64,000 nucleotides of DNA from Glycomyces terrestris (lineage in GTDB: Bacteria; Actinomycetota; Actinomycetes; Mycobacteriales; Micromonosporaceae): the NCBI RefSeq assembly GCF_003933745.1, contig NZ_RSEB01000003.1:62001-126000 (forward strand), read 5' to 3'. Position 1 is the first letter of the stretch; the number at the start of each line of letters is the position of its first letter. This document shows positions 42,480 to 51,502 of the stretch, one piece after another. The position numbers and the translations under genes were made by a program. The notes under the pieces were generated by a model. It saw only the letters and a list, made by a program, of their open reading frames with translations. It ran no database searches and was not told where the DNA came from.

Positions 42480-43676
42480 ATGAGCGCGAACGGCGCGGGT
42501 CTCCTGGTCGACGTCGTCATCGTGCTGCTGGCGCTCCTGTTCGCGATCAACGGCTACCGGCAGGGGTTCATCCTCTCGGCCGCCACCTTCCTCGGCTTCC
42601 TCGGCGGCGCCGTCCTCGGCATCAACGTCGCCCCCTGGGCCGCCGACTTCTACCGCGAGCCGATCGCGAAGCTCGTCGTCGCCCTCGTCCTCGTCTTCGC
42701 GCTCGCCCTCGGCGGCCAGGCCCTCATGACCGCGCTCGGCTACCGCCTCCGCAAGAAGCTGAAGTCCAACGGCTCCAGGCGGGTCGACCGCTTCTTCGGC
42801 CCGGTCATCTCCGTGGCCGCGGTCCTGCTCGTCACCTGGATGGCGGCCGCGCCGCTGGCGAGCCTGCCGCTCCCGGCGATCTCGGCCGCGGTCCGCCACT
42901 CCTCGATCGTCGGCGGCATCGACGACCACATGCCCGAGGCGGTCCGCGGCGTCTACGACCGACTCCGCGAGGAGCTGAACACCTCGGGGATGCCGAACGT
43001 CTTCTACGGCATCGACCCGACCCAGGTCCGCGACGTCGAGCCGCCCGACCCCGAGCTGGCCGCCTCCGACGTCGTCGTGAACGCCGAGGAGTCCGTCCTC
43101 AAGGTCCACGGCACGGCCGCCTCCTGCGACCGCCAGATCGAGGGCTCCAGCTTCGTGTACGAGGACGGCCTCGTGGTCACCAACGCGCACGTGGTCGCCG
43201 GGACCGACGACGTCCGCGTCGAGTCCGACGGCGACCTCCTCGACGCCGAGGTCGTCGTGTTCGAGCCGGAGAAGGACCTCGCGATCCTCCACGTGCCCGA
43301 CCTCGACGCCGACCCGCTGCCGCTCGAGTCGGCCACCGCGGCCTCCGGCGACGACGCGATCGCCCTCGGCTACCCCGGCGGCGGCCCGTACACGGCGACC
43401 GCGGCGCGCGTCCGCGAGGCGCGCATCGTCACCGGCCCCGACATCTACGACGACGGCACCGTCACCCGCGAGGTCTACCAGCTGTACGCCCACATCATCG
43501 GCGGCAACTCCGGCGGCCCGCTCCTCAACCCCGACGGCGAGGTGATCGGCGTGATCTTCGCGGCCGCCGTCGACGACCCGGAGACCGGCTACGCGCTCAC
43601 CATGGACGAGTCCGCGGGCGTCCTCGACGCGGGCCGCACCGCGGACGGACCCGTCGACACGGGTTCGTGCACCTGA
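42480..43676 (+). CDS. marP: MarP-like membrane serine protease with CvpA domain
   Basis: 398 residues. Four N-terminal membrane helices with CvpA-like sequence (about 1-120: VVIVLLALLFAINGYRQGFILSAATFLGFLGG) are followed by an extracytoplasmic chymotrypsin-like domain. Triad: VVTNAHVVAG (His), EKDLAILHV (Asp), HIIGGNSGGPLLN (Ser). Cysteines SCDRQ and GSC near the C-terminus could form the regulatory disulfide known in MarP. In M. tuberculosis MarP confers acid resistance. Synteny with Rv3671c supports the name. GTG at 42474 is a possible alternative start. Confidence 0.93.
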   Translation: MSANGAGLLVDVVIVLLALLFAINGYRQGFILSAATFLGFLGGAVLGINVAPWAADFYREPIAKLVVALVLVFALALGGQALMTALGYRLRKKLKSNGSRRVDRFFGPVISVAAVLLVTWMAAAPLASLPLPAISAAVRHSSIVGGIDDHMPEAVRGVYDRLREELNTSGMPNVFYGIDPTQVRDVEPPDPELAASDVVVNAEESVLKVHGTAASCDRQIEGSSFVYEDGLVVTNAHVVAGTDDVRVESDGDLLDAEVVVFEPEKDLAILHVPDLDADPLPLESATAASGDDAIALGYPGGGPYTATAARVREARIVTGPDIYDDGTVTREVYQLYAHIIGGNSGGPLLNPDGEVIGVIFAAAVDDPETGYALTMDESAGVLDAGRTADGPVDTGSCT

Positions 43677-43979
43677 GGTGTGCGATCTTGGGGATTCTCG
43701 GCCTTGCCTGAGGTTGGGCCTGACGTCACAATGCGGGTAGGCTGTATCGGTCGTCGTCGACGCATTCCGTGGTTCGGAAGCTTTCCCCTGCTGAGACGGC
43801 GAGGCGAGTCTCACCTGGTGACGCCGGGAACGGACGGAACGCATTCATCCGGATACGAATGTCGATTCCGGCGGCAGGGTGCGCATGTGGATTTACGGGG
43901 GTCTCGCTCCCGCAATGCGGACAAGAGGCATAGACTCAGACTTGCACTAGCGGTGCGTTGAAGAAAGGTGCGAACGGAC
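43677..43979. other. 303-base intergenic region between marP and crp
   Basis: No gene is seen. It should contain the crp promoter. It holds several small inverted repeats: TCACC-TG-GTGA (from about 43812), a CATTC...GAATG element around ATCCGGAT (about 43843-43862), and GCAC-N5-GTGC close to the crp start. None is a clear TGTGA-N6-TCACA Crp site. Confidence 0.5.
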
Positions 43980-44657
43980 ATGGAAGACGTATTGGCGAGA
44001 GCCGCCCTCTTCAAGGGGGTCGACCCGGAAGCTGTCGAGTCGCTCATCAAAGAGATGGAGTACATCGACGTCAACAAGGGCCAGACCGTCTTCACCGAGA
44101 ACGAGCCGGGCGACAGTCTCTACATCGTCATGTCCGGCAAGGTGAAGCTCGGTCGCCGCTCCGCCGACGGCCGCCAGAACCTGATCGCGGTCATGGGCCC
44201 GTCCGACATGGTCGGCGAGCTCGCGCTCTTCGACCCCGGACCCCGCACCGCCACCGCCACCGCTCTCACCGACACCCGCCTGGCCCGCCTGTCCAAGACC
44301 GCGCTGCGGCCGTGGCTCGCGAACCGCCCCGAGATCGCCGAGCAGCTGCTCAGGGTGATAGCGCGCCGGCTGCGACGGACCAACGACTCGATGGCGGACC
44401 TCATCTTCACCGACGTGCCCGGCCGCGTTGCCAAGGCCCTGCTGCACATGGCGAGCCGCTTCGGCACCCGCGACGGCGGCGTCCTGCGCGTCACCCACGA
44501 CCTCACCCAGGAGGAGCTGGCCCAGCTCGTCGGCGCCTCCCGCGAGACCGTGAACAAGGCCCTCGCCGACTTCGCCGGCCGCGGCTGGCTGCGCCTGGAC
44601 GGCAAGAGCGTCATCATCATGGACCCGGAGCGCCTCGCCCGCCGCGCGCGCGTGTGA
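43980..44657 (+). CDS. crp: Crp/Fnr family global regulator
   Basis: 225 residues. N-terminal cyclic-nucleotide domain ([63 protein letters not shown]) and C-terminal winged helix ([43 protein letters not shown]). It is close throughout to Rv3676 (GlxR/Crp type), including the phosphate-binding [12 protein letters not shown]. Start ATG at 43980; a GTG four codons upstream lies inside the AAAGG ribosome site. It lies next to marP as in mycobacteria. Confidence 0.96.
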   Translation: MEDVLARAALFKGVDPEAVESLIKEMEYIDVNKGQTVFTENEPGDSLYIVMSGKVKLGRRSADGRQNLIAVMGPSDMVGELALFDPGPRTATATALTDTRLARLSKTALRPWLANRPEIAEQLLRVIARRLRRTNDSMADLIFTDVPGRVAKALLHMASRFGTRDGGVLRVTHDLTQEELAQLVGASRETVNKALADFAGRGWLRLDGKSVIIMDPERLARRARV

Positions 44658-44676
44658 CCCTCCGGTCGGAACCTCG

Positions 44677-44699
44677 GGGCCCTCGGCACTGCCGGGGGC
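44677..44699 (+). terminator. hairpin terminator after crp
   Basis: GGCCCTCGGC / GCCGGGGGCC around ACT, followed by TTCGTCGT. Confidence 0.7.
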
Positions 44700-44810
44700 C
44701 TTCGTCGTGCTGCTGATCACCTCGCGATGCGCCCTTGGCCGCATGGACGCCCGCAGGTCCAGCCGTTTAGACTTCCCGTAACCATCCCGGAGTCTGGCTG
44801 AAGGAGCGTT

Positions 44811-45092
44811 GTGGCAGGGCAACTGAACGTCGAAGTCGTGGCAGTCGACTCGAAGGTGTGGTCCGGCGCGGCCAAGGCCGTCTACGCCCGCACCACCGAA
44901 GGCGAACTGGGCGTCCTGCCCGGTCACCAGCCGCTCCTGGGCGAGCTGCGCGTCGACTCCACCGTCCGCGTCCAGCCGGTCGACGGCGGCGAGCTCGCCT
45001 GGAGGATCGAAGGCGGCTTCCTGTCGGTCACCACCGAAGGCGTCACCGTCCTCGCCGAGACCGCCGAAGCGGTCGCCCCCGCATCGGCATAG
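44811..45092 (+). CDS. atpC: F1Fo ATP synthase epsilon subunit, isolated and lacking the C-terminal helical domain
   Basis: 93 residues. The epsilon N-terminal beta-sandwich is complete: LNVEVVAVDSKVWSGAAKAVYARTTEGELGVLPGHQPLLGEL and GGFLSVTTEGVTVLAETAE. Actinobacterial epsilon subunits are usually about 120 residues, with a C-terminal helical hairpin that can inhibit ATP hydrolysis; that part is missing here because the protein ends EAVAPASA. The GTG has AAGGAGC six bases upstream. The remaining atp genes, normally directly upstream, are absent; crp is the upstream neighbour. The usual follower DUF2550 is retained. Confidence 0.9.
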   Translation: MAGQLNVEVVAVDSKVWSGAAKAVYARTTEGELGVLPGHQPLLGELRVDSTVRVQPVDGGELAWRIEGGFLSVTTEGVTVLAETAEAVAPASA

Positions 45093-45094
45093 CC

Positions 45095-45532
45095 ATGCTG
45101 AAGGCACTGCTGATCGTCGCCGCTCTGGCGGCGGCCGTCGCGGTGTTCCTGGTGCTGACGTACGTCCGCCGCTCGATCCTGTCCCGCTCGGGCTCGGTCG
45201 CCATGGCCGCCCGCCTCTCCAAGCACATGGAGGGCCGCGGCTGGGCCCCCGGCTTCGCGGTCTACGAGCGCGGCACGCTCCGCTGGTACCGCATGTTCTC
45301 CCTGGCGCTCGGGCCGCGCTACGCGCTCTCGCGCCAGGACCTCCAGATCGCCGACCGGCGCGTCCCGGCCGGCCCGGAGGCCCAGATCTTCCCCCCGGAG
45401 GTCGCCATCCTCCGCTGCAAGAACTCCTCCGGCGAGGTCGAGCTCGCGATGACGACCTCGGCCGTGACCGGATTCCTCAGCTGGCTCGAGGCCGCCCCGC
45501 CCGGGGCGGCCTTCTACAGCACGGGCGACTGA
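45095..45532 (+). CDS. DUF2550 family membrane protein
   Basis: 145 residues. One N-terminal membrane helix (about 2-25) and a cytoplasmic domain ending near GAAFYSTGD. Matches actinobacterial DUF2550 proteins, which follow atpC in many genomes (Rv1312 in M. tuberculosis). Function unknown. Only two bases separate it from the atpC stop, so the two are co-transcribed. Confidence 0.88.
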   Translation: MLKALLIVAALAAAVAVFLVLTYVRRSILSRSGSVAMAARLSKHMEGRGWAPGFAVYERGTLRWYRMFSLALGPRYALSRQDLQIADRRVPAGPEAQIFPPEVAILRCKNSSGEVELAMTTSAVTGFLSWLEAAPPGAAFYSTGD

Positions 45533-45533
45533 G

Positions 45534-45560
45534 CGCCCGCCCCGCGGACCGGGGCGGGCG
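45534..45560. terminator. bidirectional hairpin terminator
   Basis: CGCCCGCCCCG / CGGGGCGGGCG, eleven perfect pairs around CGGAC, between convergent DUF2550 and phoD genes. Confidence 0.7.
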
Positions 45561-45568
45561 TCCGCGTC

Positions 45569-47065
45569 CTAGGCGACCGGTTCGACCGACTGGGAGAACT
45601 GCGCTTCGCCGTCGATGTCCTTGAGCGCCACGGTGAGCACCTCCGTCTCGGCGTCGATGCGCACCTCGCCGAAGAACTGGTAGCCCGCGGCCGGGGAGGT
45701 GTTCGCGGCGGGCGGGGCCTTGACGAAGACCGCCTCCGGCCCGAAGGTCGGGTCGAGCCGGTTGGGGCCGAAGCCGCCCGCGTTCAGCGGCCCGGACACG
45801 AACTCCCAGAACGGGTCGAAGTCCTGGAACACGGCCCGGTCGGGGCTGTAGTGGTGCGCGGCCGTGTAGTGCACGTCCGCGGTCAGCCACACCATGTTCG
45901 CGACCCCTTCGCGCTTGCAGTACGAAAGGAGGTCGGCGATCTCGGTCTCGCGGCCCATCGGGCCGGTCCCGGTGCCCTCGGCGATGCCCTCCCACGCGCC
46001 GGCGCCGTCGCCGACGAGGAGCCCGATCGGCAGGTCGGCCGCGATCGCCTTCCACGTCGCCTTGGAGCGGCGCAGTTCGCGCTTGAGCCACGCGAGCTGC
46101 CGCTCGCCGAGGACCTGCCCGGTGGGGCCGTCCGCGTCGGGGTTGGCGCTCTTGTAGGTGCGCATGTCGAGCACGAACAGGTCGAGCAGCGGCCCGTACC
46201 CGATCTTGCGGTAGATCCGGCCCTCGGCGTCGAACCCGCCGGGCGTGTACTCGGCGAAGGCCTGGCGCGCGCGGGCGGCGAGCACGTCGACGTTCTTCTC
46301 GGTGTACTGCGGCAGGTCGAGGATCTCCCCCGGGTACCAGTTGTTGACGACCTCGTGGTCGTCCCACTGGTTCACCATCGGCACCCGCGCGAGGTACGCG
46401 CGCAGGTTGTCGTCGAGCAGGTTGTACTTGAACTGGCCCCGGTACTCGTCGAGGGTCTCGGCGACCTTGAGCTTCTCCTCGATGACCGTGTTGCGCCAGG
46501 TGCTCCCGTCCGGCAGCGCGACGGTCTCGACCAGCGGCCCGTCGGCGTACACGAAGTCGCCCGAGCACAGGAAGAAGTCGGGCTCGGCGTCGGCCATGGC
46601 CTGGAAGATCCGGTACCCGCCGAACTCGGGGTTGATCCCCCAGCCCTGCCCGGCGAGGTCGCCCGACCACTGGAACACGAGGTCGCGCGGCTCGTCGGCG
46701 GCGGTGGTGAAGGAGCCTTCGAGGGGCTCGGAGTCGCGGTCGCCGTCGGCGCGGACCCGGTAGTGGTACGTCTTCCCGGGCTTGAGGCCGCTCAGGCGCA
46801 GCTTCCCGGTGAAGTCGCCCGCCTCGGTGAGCGCGGGGCCGCGCAGGTCGACGGCGTGCTTGAAGTCGGGGCGGGTGGCGAGCTCGACGCGCATGCGCGA
46901 GCCGCGGTCGGCCCGGGTCCACAGGACCGCGCCGCGTTCGGTGACGTCGCCGGACTGGACGCCGTGGGTGAGCTGGGGGCGGGAGGACGCGTACGAGATG
47001 CCGGGCGTGCCCAGCACGATCGCGCTCCCGGCCCCGGCGGCCAGGAGCCGCCGTCGGTCGATGTG
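45569..47065 (-). CDS. phoD: PhoD-type alkaline phosphatase/phosphodiesterase, Tat-exported
   Basis: 498 residues. The N-terminus HIDRRRLLAAGAGSAIVLG is a twin-arginine signal. The PhoD N-terminal beta domain follows (GVQSGDVTERGAVLWTRADR), then the metallophosphatase core: FQWSGDLAGQGWG, SGDFVYADGPL, NQWDDHEVVNNW, and WLTADVHYTAAHHYSP. PhoD uses calcium and iron to release phosphate from organic esters outside the cell. The GTG at 47065 (GGAG six bases upstream) is preferred over one at 47107. A PHO-like box lies upstream. Confidence 0.93.
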   Translation of the reverse strand, partial: HIDRRRLLAAGAGSAIVLGTPGISYASSRPQLTHGVQSGDVTERGAVLWTRADRGSRMRVELATRPDFKHAVDLRGPALTEAGDFTGKLRLSGLKPGKTYHYRVRADGDRDSEPLEGSFTTAADEPRDLVFQWSGDLAGQGWGINPEFGGYRIFQAMADAEPDFFLCSGDFVYADGPLVETVALPDGSTWRNTVIEEKLKVAETLDEYRGQFKYNLLDDNLRAYLARVPMVNQWDDHEVVNNWYPGEILDLPQYTEKNVDVLAARARQAFAEYTPGGFDAEGRIYRKIGYGPLLDLFVLDMRTYKSANPDADGPTGQVLGERQLAWLKRELRRSKATWKAIAADLPIGLLVGDGAGAWEGIAEGTGTGPMGRETEIADLLSYCKREGVANMVWLTADVHYTAAHHYSPDRAVFQDFDPFWEFVSGPLNAGGFGPNRLDPTFGPEAVFVKAPPAANTSPAAGYQFFGEVRIDAETEVLTVALKDIDGEAQFSQSVEPVA

Positions 47066-47131
47066 CACTCTGGTCTCCACAGACTCGGGGGTCGATTGAC
47101 ACCTCACGCTCTCAGGCGGGGTCGAATCCCG

Positions 47132-47149
47132 GGTGGCCCGCGGGTGAAC
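47132..47149 (-). promoter_or_regulatory. PHO box upstream of phoD
   Basis: On the minus strand GTTCACC-CGCG-GGCCACC: first unit identical to the PhoP direct-repeat core, second 5 of 7, spaced exactly 11 bases. It lies about 70-85 bases before the phoD start. Confidence 0.65.
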
Positions 47150-47279
47150 AGTAGGGCCCCGCGCGCCGGACGGCCTGGGGCCGGGGTGTCTCCGGCGCGC
47201 GGGGCGGGTCGGCCCTTCGTCGAGCGCGCGCTGGCGCGAGAGGGGCTCTCAGGAGGCCGCGCCGGGGCGCGGCCGTGCT

Positions 47280-47510
47280 TCAGTCCGCGCCCAGGCGCGG
47301 GAACGGCTTGGTGGAGAAGACGACTTCGACGGGCACCTCGAAGTACTCGGCGAGCCGGAGCGCCAGGTTCAGGCTGGGGCTGTACTCGCCGCGCTCGAGG
47401 TAGCCGACGGTCTGGTAGTGGACGCCGAGGGCCTCCGCGAGCTGGCGGCGCGAGACGCCCCGCTCGGCCCGCAGCATCGCGATCCGGTTGTAGACCTCGT
47501 CCCCGGCCAT
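47280..47510 (-). CDS. XRE-family helix-turn-helix regulator
   Basis: 76 residues, essentially one HTH_XRE domain (IAMLRAERGVSRRQLAEALGVHYQTVGYLERGEYSPSLNLALRLAEYFEVPVEVVFS). Small YozG/YgzD-like regulators of this size usually sit beside ABC exporter or membrane-protein genes, as here, seven bases downstream of the permease. It probably controls the transporter (inference). Confidence 0.9.
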   Translation of the reverse strand: MAGDEVYNRIAMLRAERGVSRRQLAEALGVHYQTVGYLERGEYSPSLNLALRLAEYFEVPVEVVFSTKPFPRLGAD

Positions 47511-47517
47511 CGCCCGC

Positions 47518-48362
47518 TCACCAGTCCCTCTGCATGTCGGCGCGCCTCGCGGCGACCGCCGACCCCGACTCGCGCCGCGACATCCGCCGGAGCAGCCTGG
47601 GGGCCAGGGCCATCGAGGCCACGGCCCAGAGCGCGAGCACGGCGAACATGGTAGCCGTTCGCCATGAGCCGCCGACCTCCACGGCGGCCGCGGCGTCCGG
47701 GAGCAGGGCGTGCCGCATGCCGAGGCCCATCCAGTACACCGGGAAGACCTGCCCGACGGCCTGGAGCCAGCCGGGGAGCGCGGTGATCGGGTAGAAGATC
47801 CCGGAGACCGCGACGAGGCCCATGATCGGGAAGACGACGAGGCCCATGTTGCGCGGGTTGTCCAGGAGCGCGCCGAGGACGGCCCCGATGGGGAGCGCGG
47901 CGACGATGCCGGTCACGAGGACGGCGAGGAACATGAGCCACCGGTCGGGGGTGCCGAACTCGAGGCCGTCGAACAGCGGCAGGCCGACCGCGAGGAGCGC
48001 GATCACGGTGACGGCGATGAACATGGCGGTCGAGACGAGGTGGCCGACGAGGTACCCGGTCATGCCGCCGGGCATGGACTTGGCGCGCAGGAGCGTGCCG
48101 GTGGTGCGGTCCATGGCGAGGGCCCCGACCATGGCGGTGATGCCGCCGAAGACGATGTTCATGCCGATGAGGCTCGGCATGTTCATGGCGCCCAGGGAGA
48201 CCGGTGCGCCTTCGAACTCGGCGCCCTGCATGAACAGGAGCACGACGATGGCGATCGCGGTGGGCATGACGAAGCCCATGAGGTCGCCCGGGGTGGTCAG
48301 CGAGATCTTGGTCTCGATGAGGGCCCGCTTCCATCCGGTCCGGTACTCGTGGACGGTGGTGT

Positions 48363-48366
<4 letters not shown>
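47518..48366 (-). CDS. ABC-2 type transporter permease
   Basis: 282 residues, six membrane helices with the ABC-2 pattern (LMGFVMPTAIAIVVLLFMQ, GGITAMVGALAMDRTTGTLLRAKSMPGG, and the final GIFYPITALPGWLQAVGQVFPVYW). The last motif is typical of drug/daunorubicin-type export permeases. Its ATG overlaps the ATPase stop by four bases, so the two subunits are coupled. Confidence 0.9.
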
Positions 48367-49286
<920 letters not shown>

Positions 49287-49368
49287 GGGTGGCTCCGTTG
49301 CAGGTTTCCGTTCGTTGATAGCACTCATGCTACATCTTGTCGAAGACCTCCGGCAAGCCGTATAAGGC

Positions 49369-49400
49369 GAGGGGCCGTTCACACTGGTGAACGGCCCCTC
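49369..49400 (-). terminator. hairpin terminator after sugar ABC operon
   Basis: Perfect 14-bp arms GAGGGGCCGTTCAC / GTGAACGGCCCCTC with a four-base loop, 18 bases after the yjfF-like stop. Confidence 0.75.
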
Positions 49401-49418
49401 TGGTGCGAAGAGTGGTGT

Positions 49419-50444
49419 CTAGGTCCGGCGCTTCTCGCCGGAGCGGGCGAGGACGCGCTGGAGGAGGATGAACGCGAGCAGGAGGACGCCCATGACGATC
49501 CGCGCCCACCAGGAGGACAGGTTCCCCTGGAAGGCGATGAGCGTGTTGAGCATGCCCCAGACCATGACGCCGGCGACGGTGCCGAGGACGAATCCGGCCC
49601 CGCCGGTGAGCAGGGTCCCGCCGATGACGACGGCGGCGATGGCGTCGAGTTCGGCGCCGACGTTCGCGAGCGGGTTGGCGCTCTTGGTCGCGAAGGCGGC
49701 GAGGACGCCGGCGAGGGCGGCGCAGAAGCCGCTGACGGCGTACACGCCGATCTTGGTCCGCGCCACCGGGAGGCCCATGAGGAGCGCGGAGGACTCGGAG
49801 CCGCCGACGGCGTACACGCCGCGCCCGAACCGGGTGTAGTGCAGGACGACGAACGCGATGACGACGACGGCGAAGGCCACGAACGACAGGTACGGGAGCC
49901 AGAAGCCGCCGTCGCGGATCTCCCCGAAGTCCACGTGCGTCATGCCCCACTGGAAGAACTCGACCTCGCGCATGGACACGTCGGTGTCGGAGATCTGGAG
50001 CGTGAGCCCGCGGAACAGGAAGAGGCCCACCAGGGTCGCGATGAACGGCTGCACGTCGAAGTAGTGGATGACGGCGCCGATGAGCAGGCCCCAGGCGGTG
50101 CCGAAGGCGAGCACGAGGACGAGCGCGAGGGGCGCGCCGATCCCGGCCTCGACGGTGAGCCACGCGCAGGCCATGGTCGAGAACGCCATGACCGAGCCGA
50201 CGGACAGGTCGATGCCGCCCGAGAGGATCACGAAGGTCATGCCGACGGCGATGACCAGGAGCGGGGCGTTGTCGATGAACAGCTTGGCGACGACCTGCGG
50301 GTTGTCGAAGTTCGGGTAGTTCGCGACGCCGCCGAGGTACAGGGCCGCCAGCAGCGCCACGGTGGCGCCGATGGGGATGTACCTGGTGAGCCCGTCGAAG
50401 AGGGTGGAGCGCGAGGGGCGCTCGGTGAGCGTCTGCACGGTCAT
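49419..50444 (-). CDS. yjfF: sugar ABC transporter permease (YjfF type)
   Basis: 341 residues, BPD_transp_2 permease family with about eight to ten helices. GGIDLSVGSVMAFS and NVGAELDAIAAVVIGGTLLTGGAG are hallmark segments of ribose/galactofuranose permeases. Similarity and gene order suggest the E. coli YjfF role in galactofuranose import. The ATG overlaps the YtfT-like stop by four bases. Last gene of the operon. Confidence 0.9.
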   Translation of the reverse strand: MTVQTLTERPSRSTLFDGLTRYIPIGATVALLAALYLGGVANYPNFDNPQVVAKLFIDNAPLLVIAVGMTFVILSGGIDLSVGSVMAFSTMACAWLTVEAGIGAPLALVLVLAFGTAWGLLIGAVIHYFDVQPFIATLVGLFLFRGLTLQISDTDVSMREVEFFQWGMTHVDFGEIRDGGFWLPYLSFVAFAVVVIAFVVLHYTRFGRGVYAVGGSESSALLMGLPVARTKIGVYAVSGFCAALAGVLAAFATKSANPLANVGAELDAIAAVVIGGTLLTGGAGFVLGTVAGVMVWGMLNTLIAFQGNLSSWWARIVMGVLLLAFILLQRVLARSGEKRRT

Positions 50445-51502
50445 TTCGCGGCCTCCTCGGCCTTCGCCGGAGCCGGGGCCTCGACCCGGGCCTGCGGCGT
50501 TCGCTTGAACGGCTTCAGGATCCAGGCCCGGAACCCGGGGCTCTGGAGCAGGGCGACGACGAAGACGACGATGGCCTTCGCGGTGAACTGCCACTGGCTG
50601 GAGAGGCCGACGTTGATGATGGTGTCCTCGAGCGTGCCGATGATGACGACGCCGATGGTGGTGCCGAGCAGGAAGAACCGGCCGCCGAGGAGCGCGGTGC
50701 CGCCGATGACGACGGCGAGGATGGCGTCGAGCTCGATCCACAGGCCGCCGTTGTTGGCGTCGGCGCTGCCGAGGTTGGAGGCGCCGATGAGGCCGGCGAG
50801 GCCGGCGCACAGGCCGCACACGAGGTACACCAGGACGGTGATCCCCTTGGAGCGGATGCCGGCGAGGCGGCTGGCCTCGGGGTTGCCGCCGACGGATTCG
50901 AGCAGCATGCCCAGGGCGGTGCGGCGGGTGAGCAGCGCGAGCGCGGTGAGCGCGAGGGCCGCGATCCAGATGGGGATCGGGATCGTCAGGAACGCGCCGC
51001 GCCCGAGTTCGGTGAACGGGCTGGTGTCCTCGACCTTGGGGATCTGGCCGCCGGTGATGAGCTGGGCGATGCCGCGCCCGGCGATCATGAGGATGAGCGT
51101 GGCGACGATCGGCTGGATGCCGAAGGCGGCGACCATGACGCCGTTCCAGGCGCCGATGACGGCGGTGACGACGAGGGCGAGGGCAATCGCGGTGAGCACG
51201 GTGCCGGCGGCGCCCTGGTCGGAGGAGTCCATGATCGTCTGGCAGGCGATGGCCGCGCCGATGGCGTAGACGGCGCCGACGGACAGGTCGATGCCCTTGG
51301 TGGCGATGACGAGCGTCATGCCGAGGGCGATGAGCAGGAGCGGCACGGAGCGGCGCAGGATGTTCACGAACGCGCCGCCGAGGCGGCCGTCGTCGTTGAC
51401 GCTCGGGACGATGAAGTCGACGCCGGTGGCGGCGATGTTCACGGCGACCAGGGCCAGGAGGATGACCACCGGCCACATGAGGCGCTTGGCGTACGGGCTC
51501 AC
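50441..51502 (-). CDS. ytfT: sugar ABC transporter permease (YtfT type)
   Basis: 353 residues, the second membrane subunit: KGIDLSVGAVYAIGAAIACQ, ADANNGGLWIELDAILAVVIGGTALLGG. The C-terminus is an Ala/Lys/Glu/Pro-rich tail. The GTG start overlaps the ATPase stop by four bases (GTGA). It forms the transport channel with the YjfF-like subunit. Confidence 0.9.
   Translation of the reverse strand: MSPYAKRLMWPVVILLALVAVNIAATGVDFIVPSVNDDGRLGGAFVNILRRSVPLLLIALGMTLVIATKGIDLSVGAVYAIGAAIACQTIMDSSDQGAAGTVLTAIALALVVTAVIGAWNGVMVAAFGIQPIVATLILMIAGRGIAQLITGGQIPKVEDTSPFTELGRGAFLTIPIPIWIAALALTALALLTRRTALGMLLESVGGNPEASRLAGIRSKGITVLVYLVCGLCAGLAGLIGASNLGSADANNGGLWIELDAILAVVIGGTALLGGRFFLLGTTIGVVIIGTLEDTIINVGLSSQWQFTAKAIVVFVVALLQSPGFRAWILKPFKRTPQARVEAPAPAKAEEAAK

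Noticed and set aside
43722-43740. TGACGTCA element as a Crp site upstream of crp
   Set aside because: It lacks the TGTGA-N6-TCACA spacing; only one half is similar.
47065-47107. Upstream GTG at 47107 as phoD start
   Set aside because: It has no ribosome site at proper distance and would put 14 extra residues before the twin-arginine signal; the GTG at 47065 has GGAG six bases before it.
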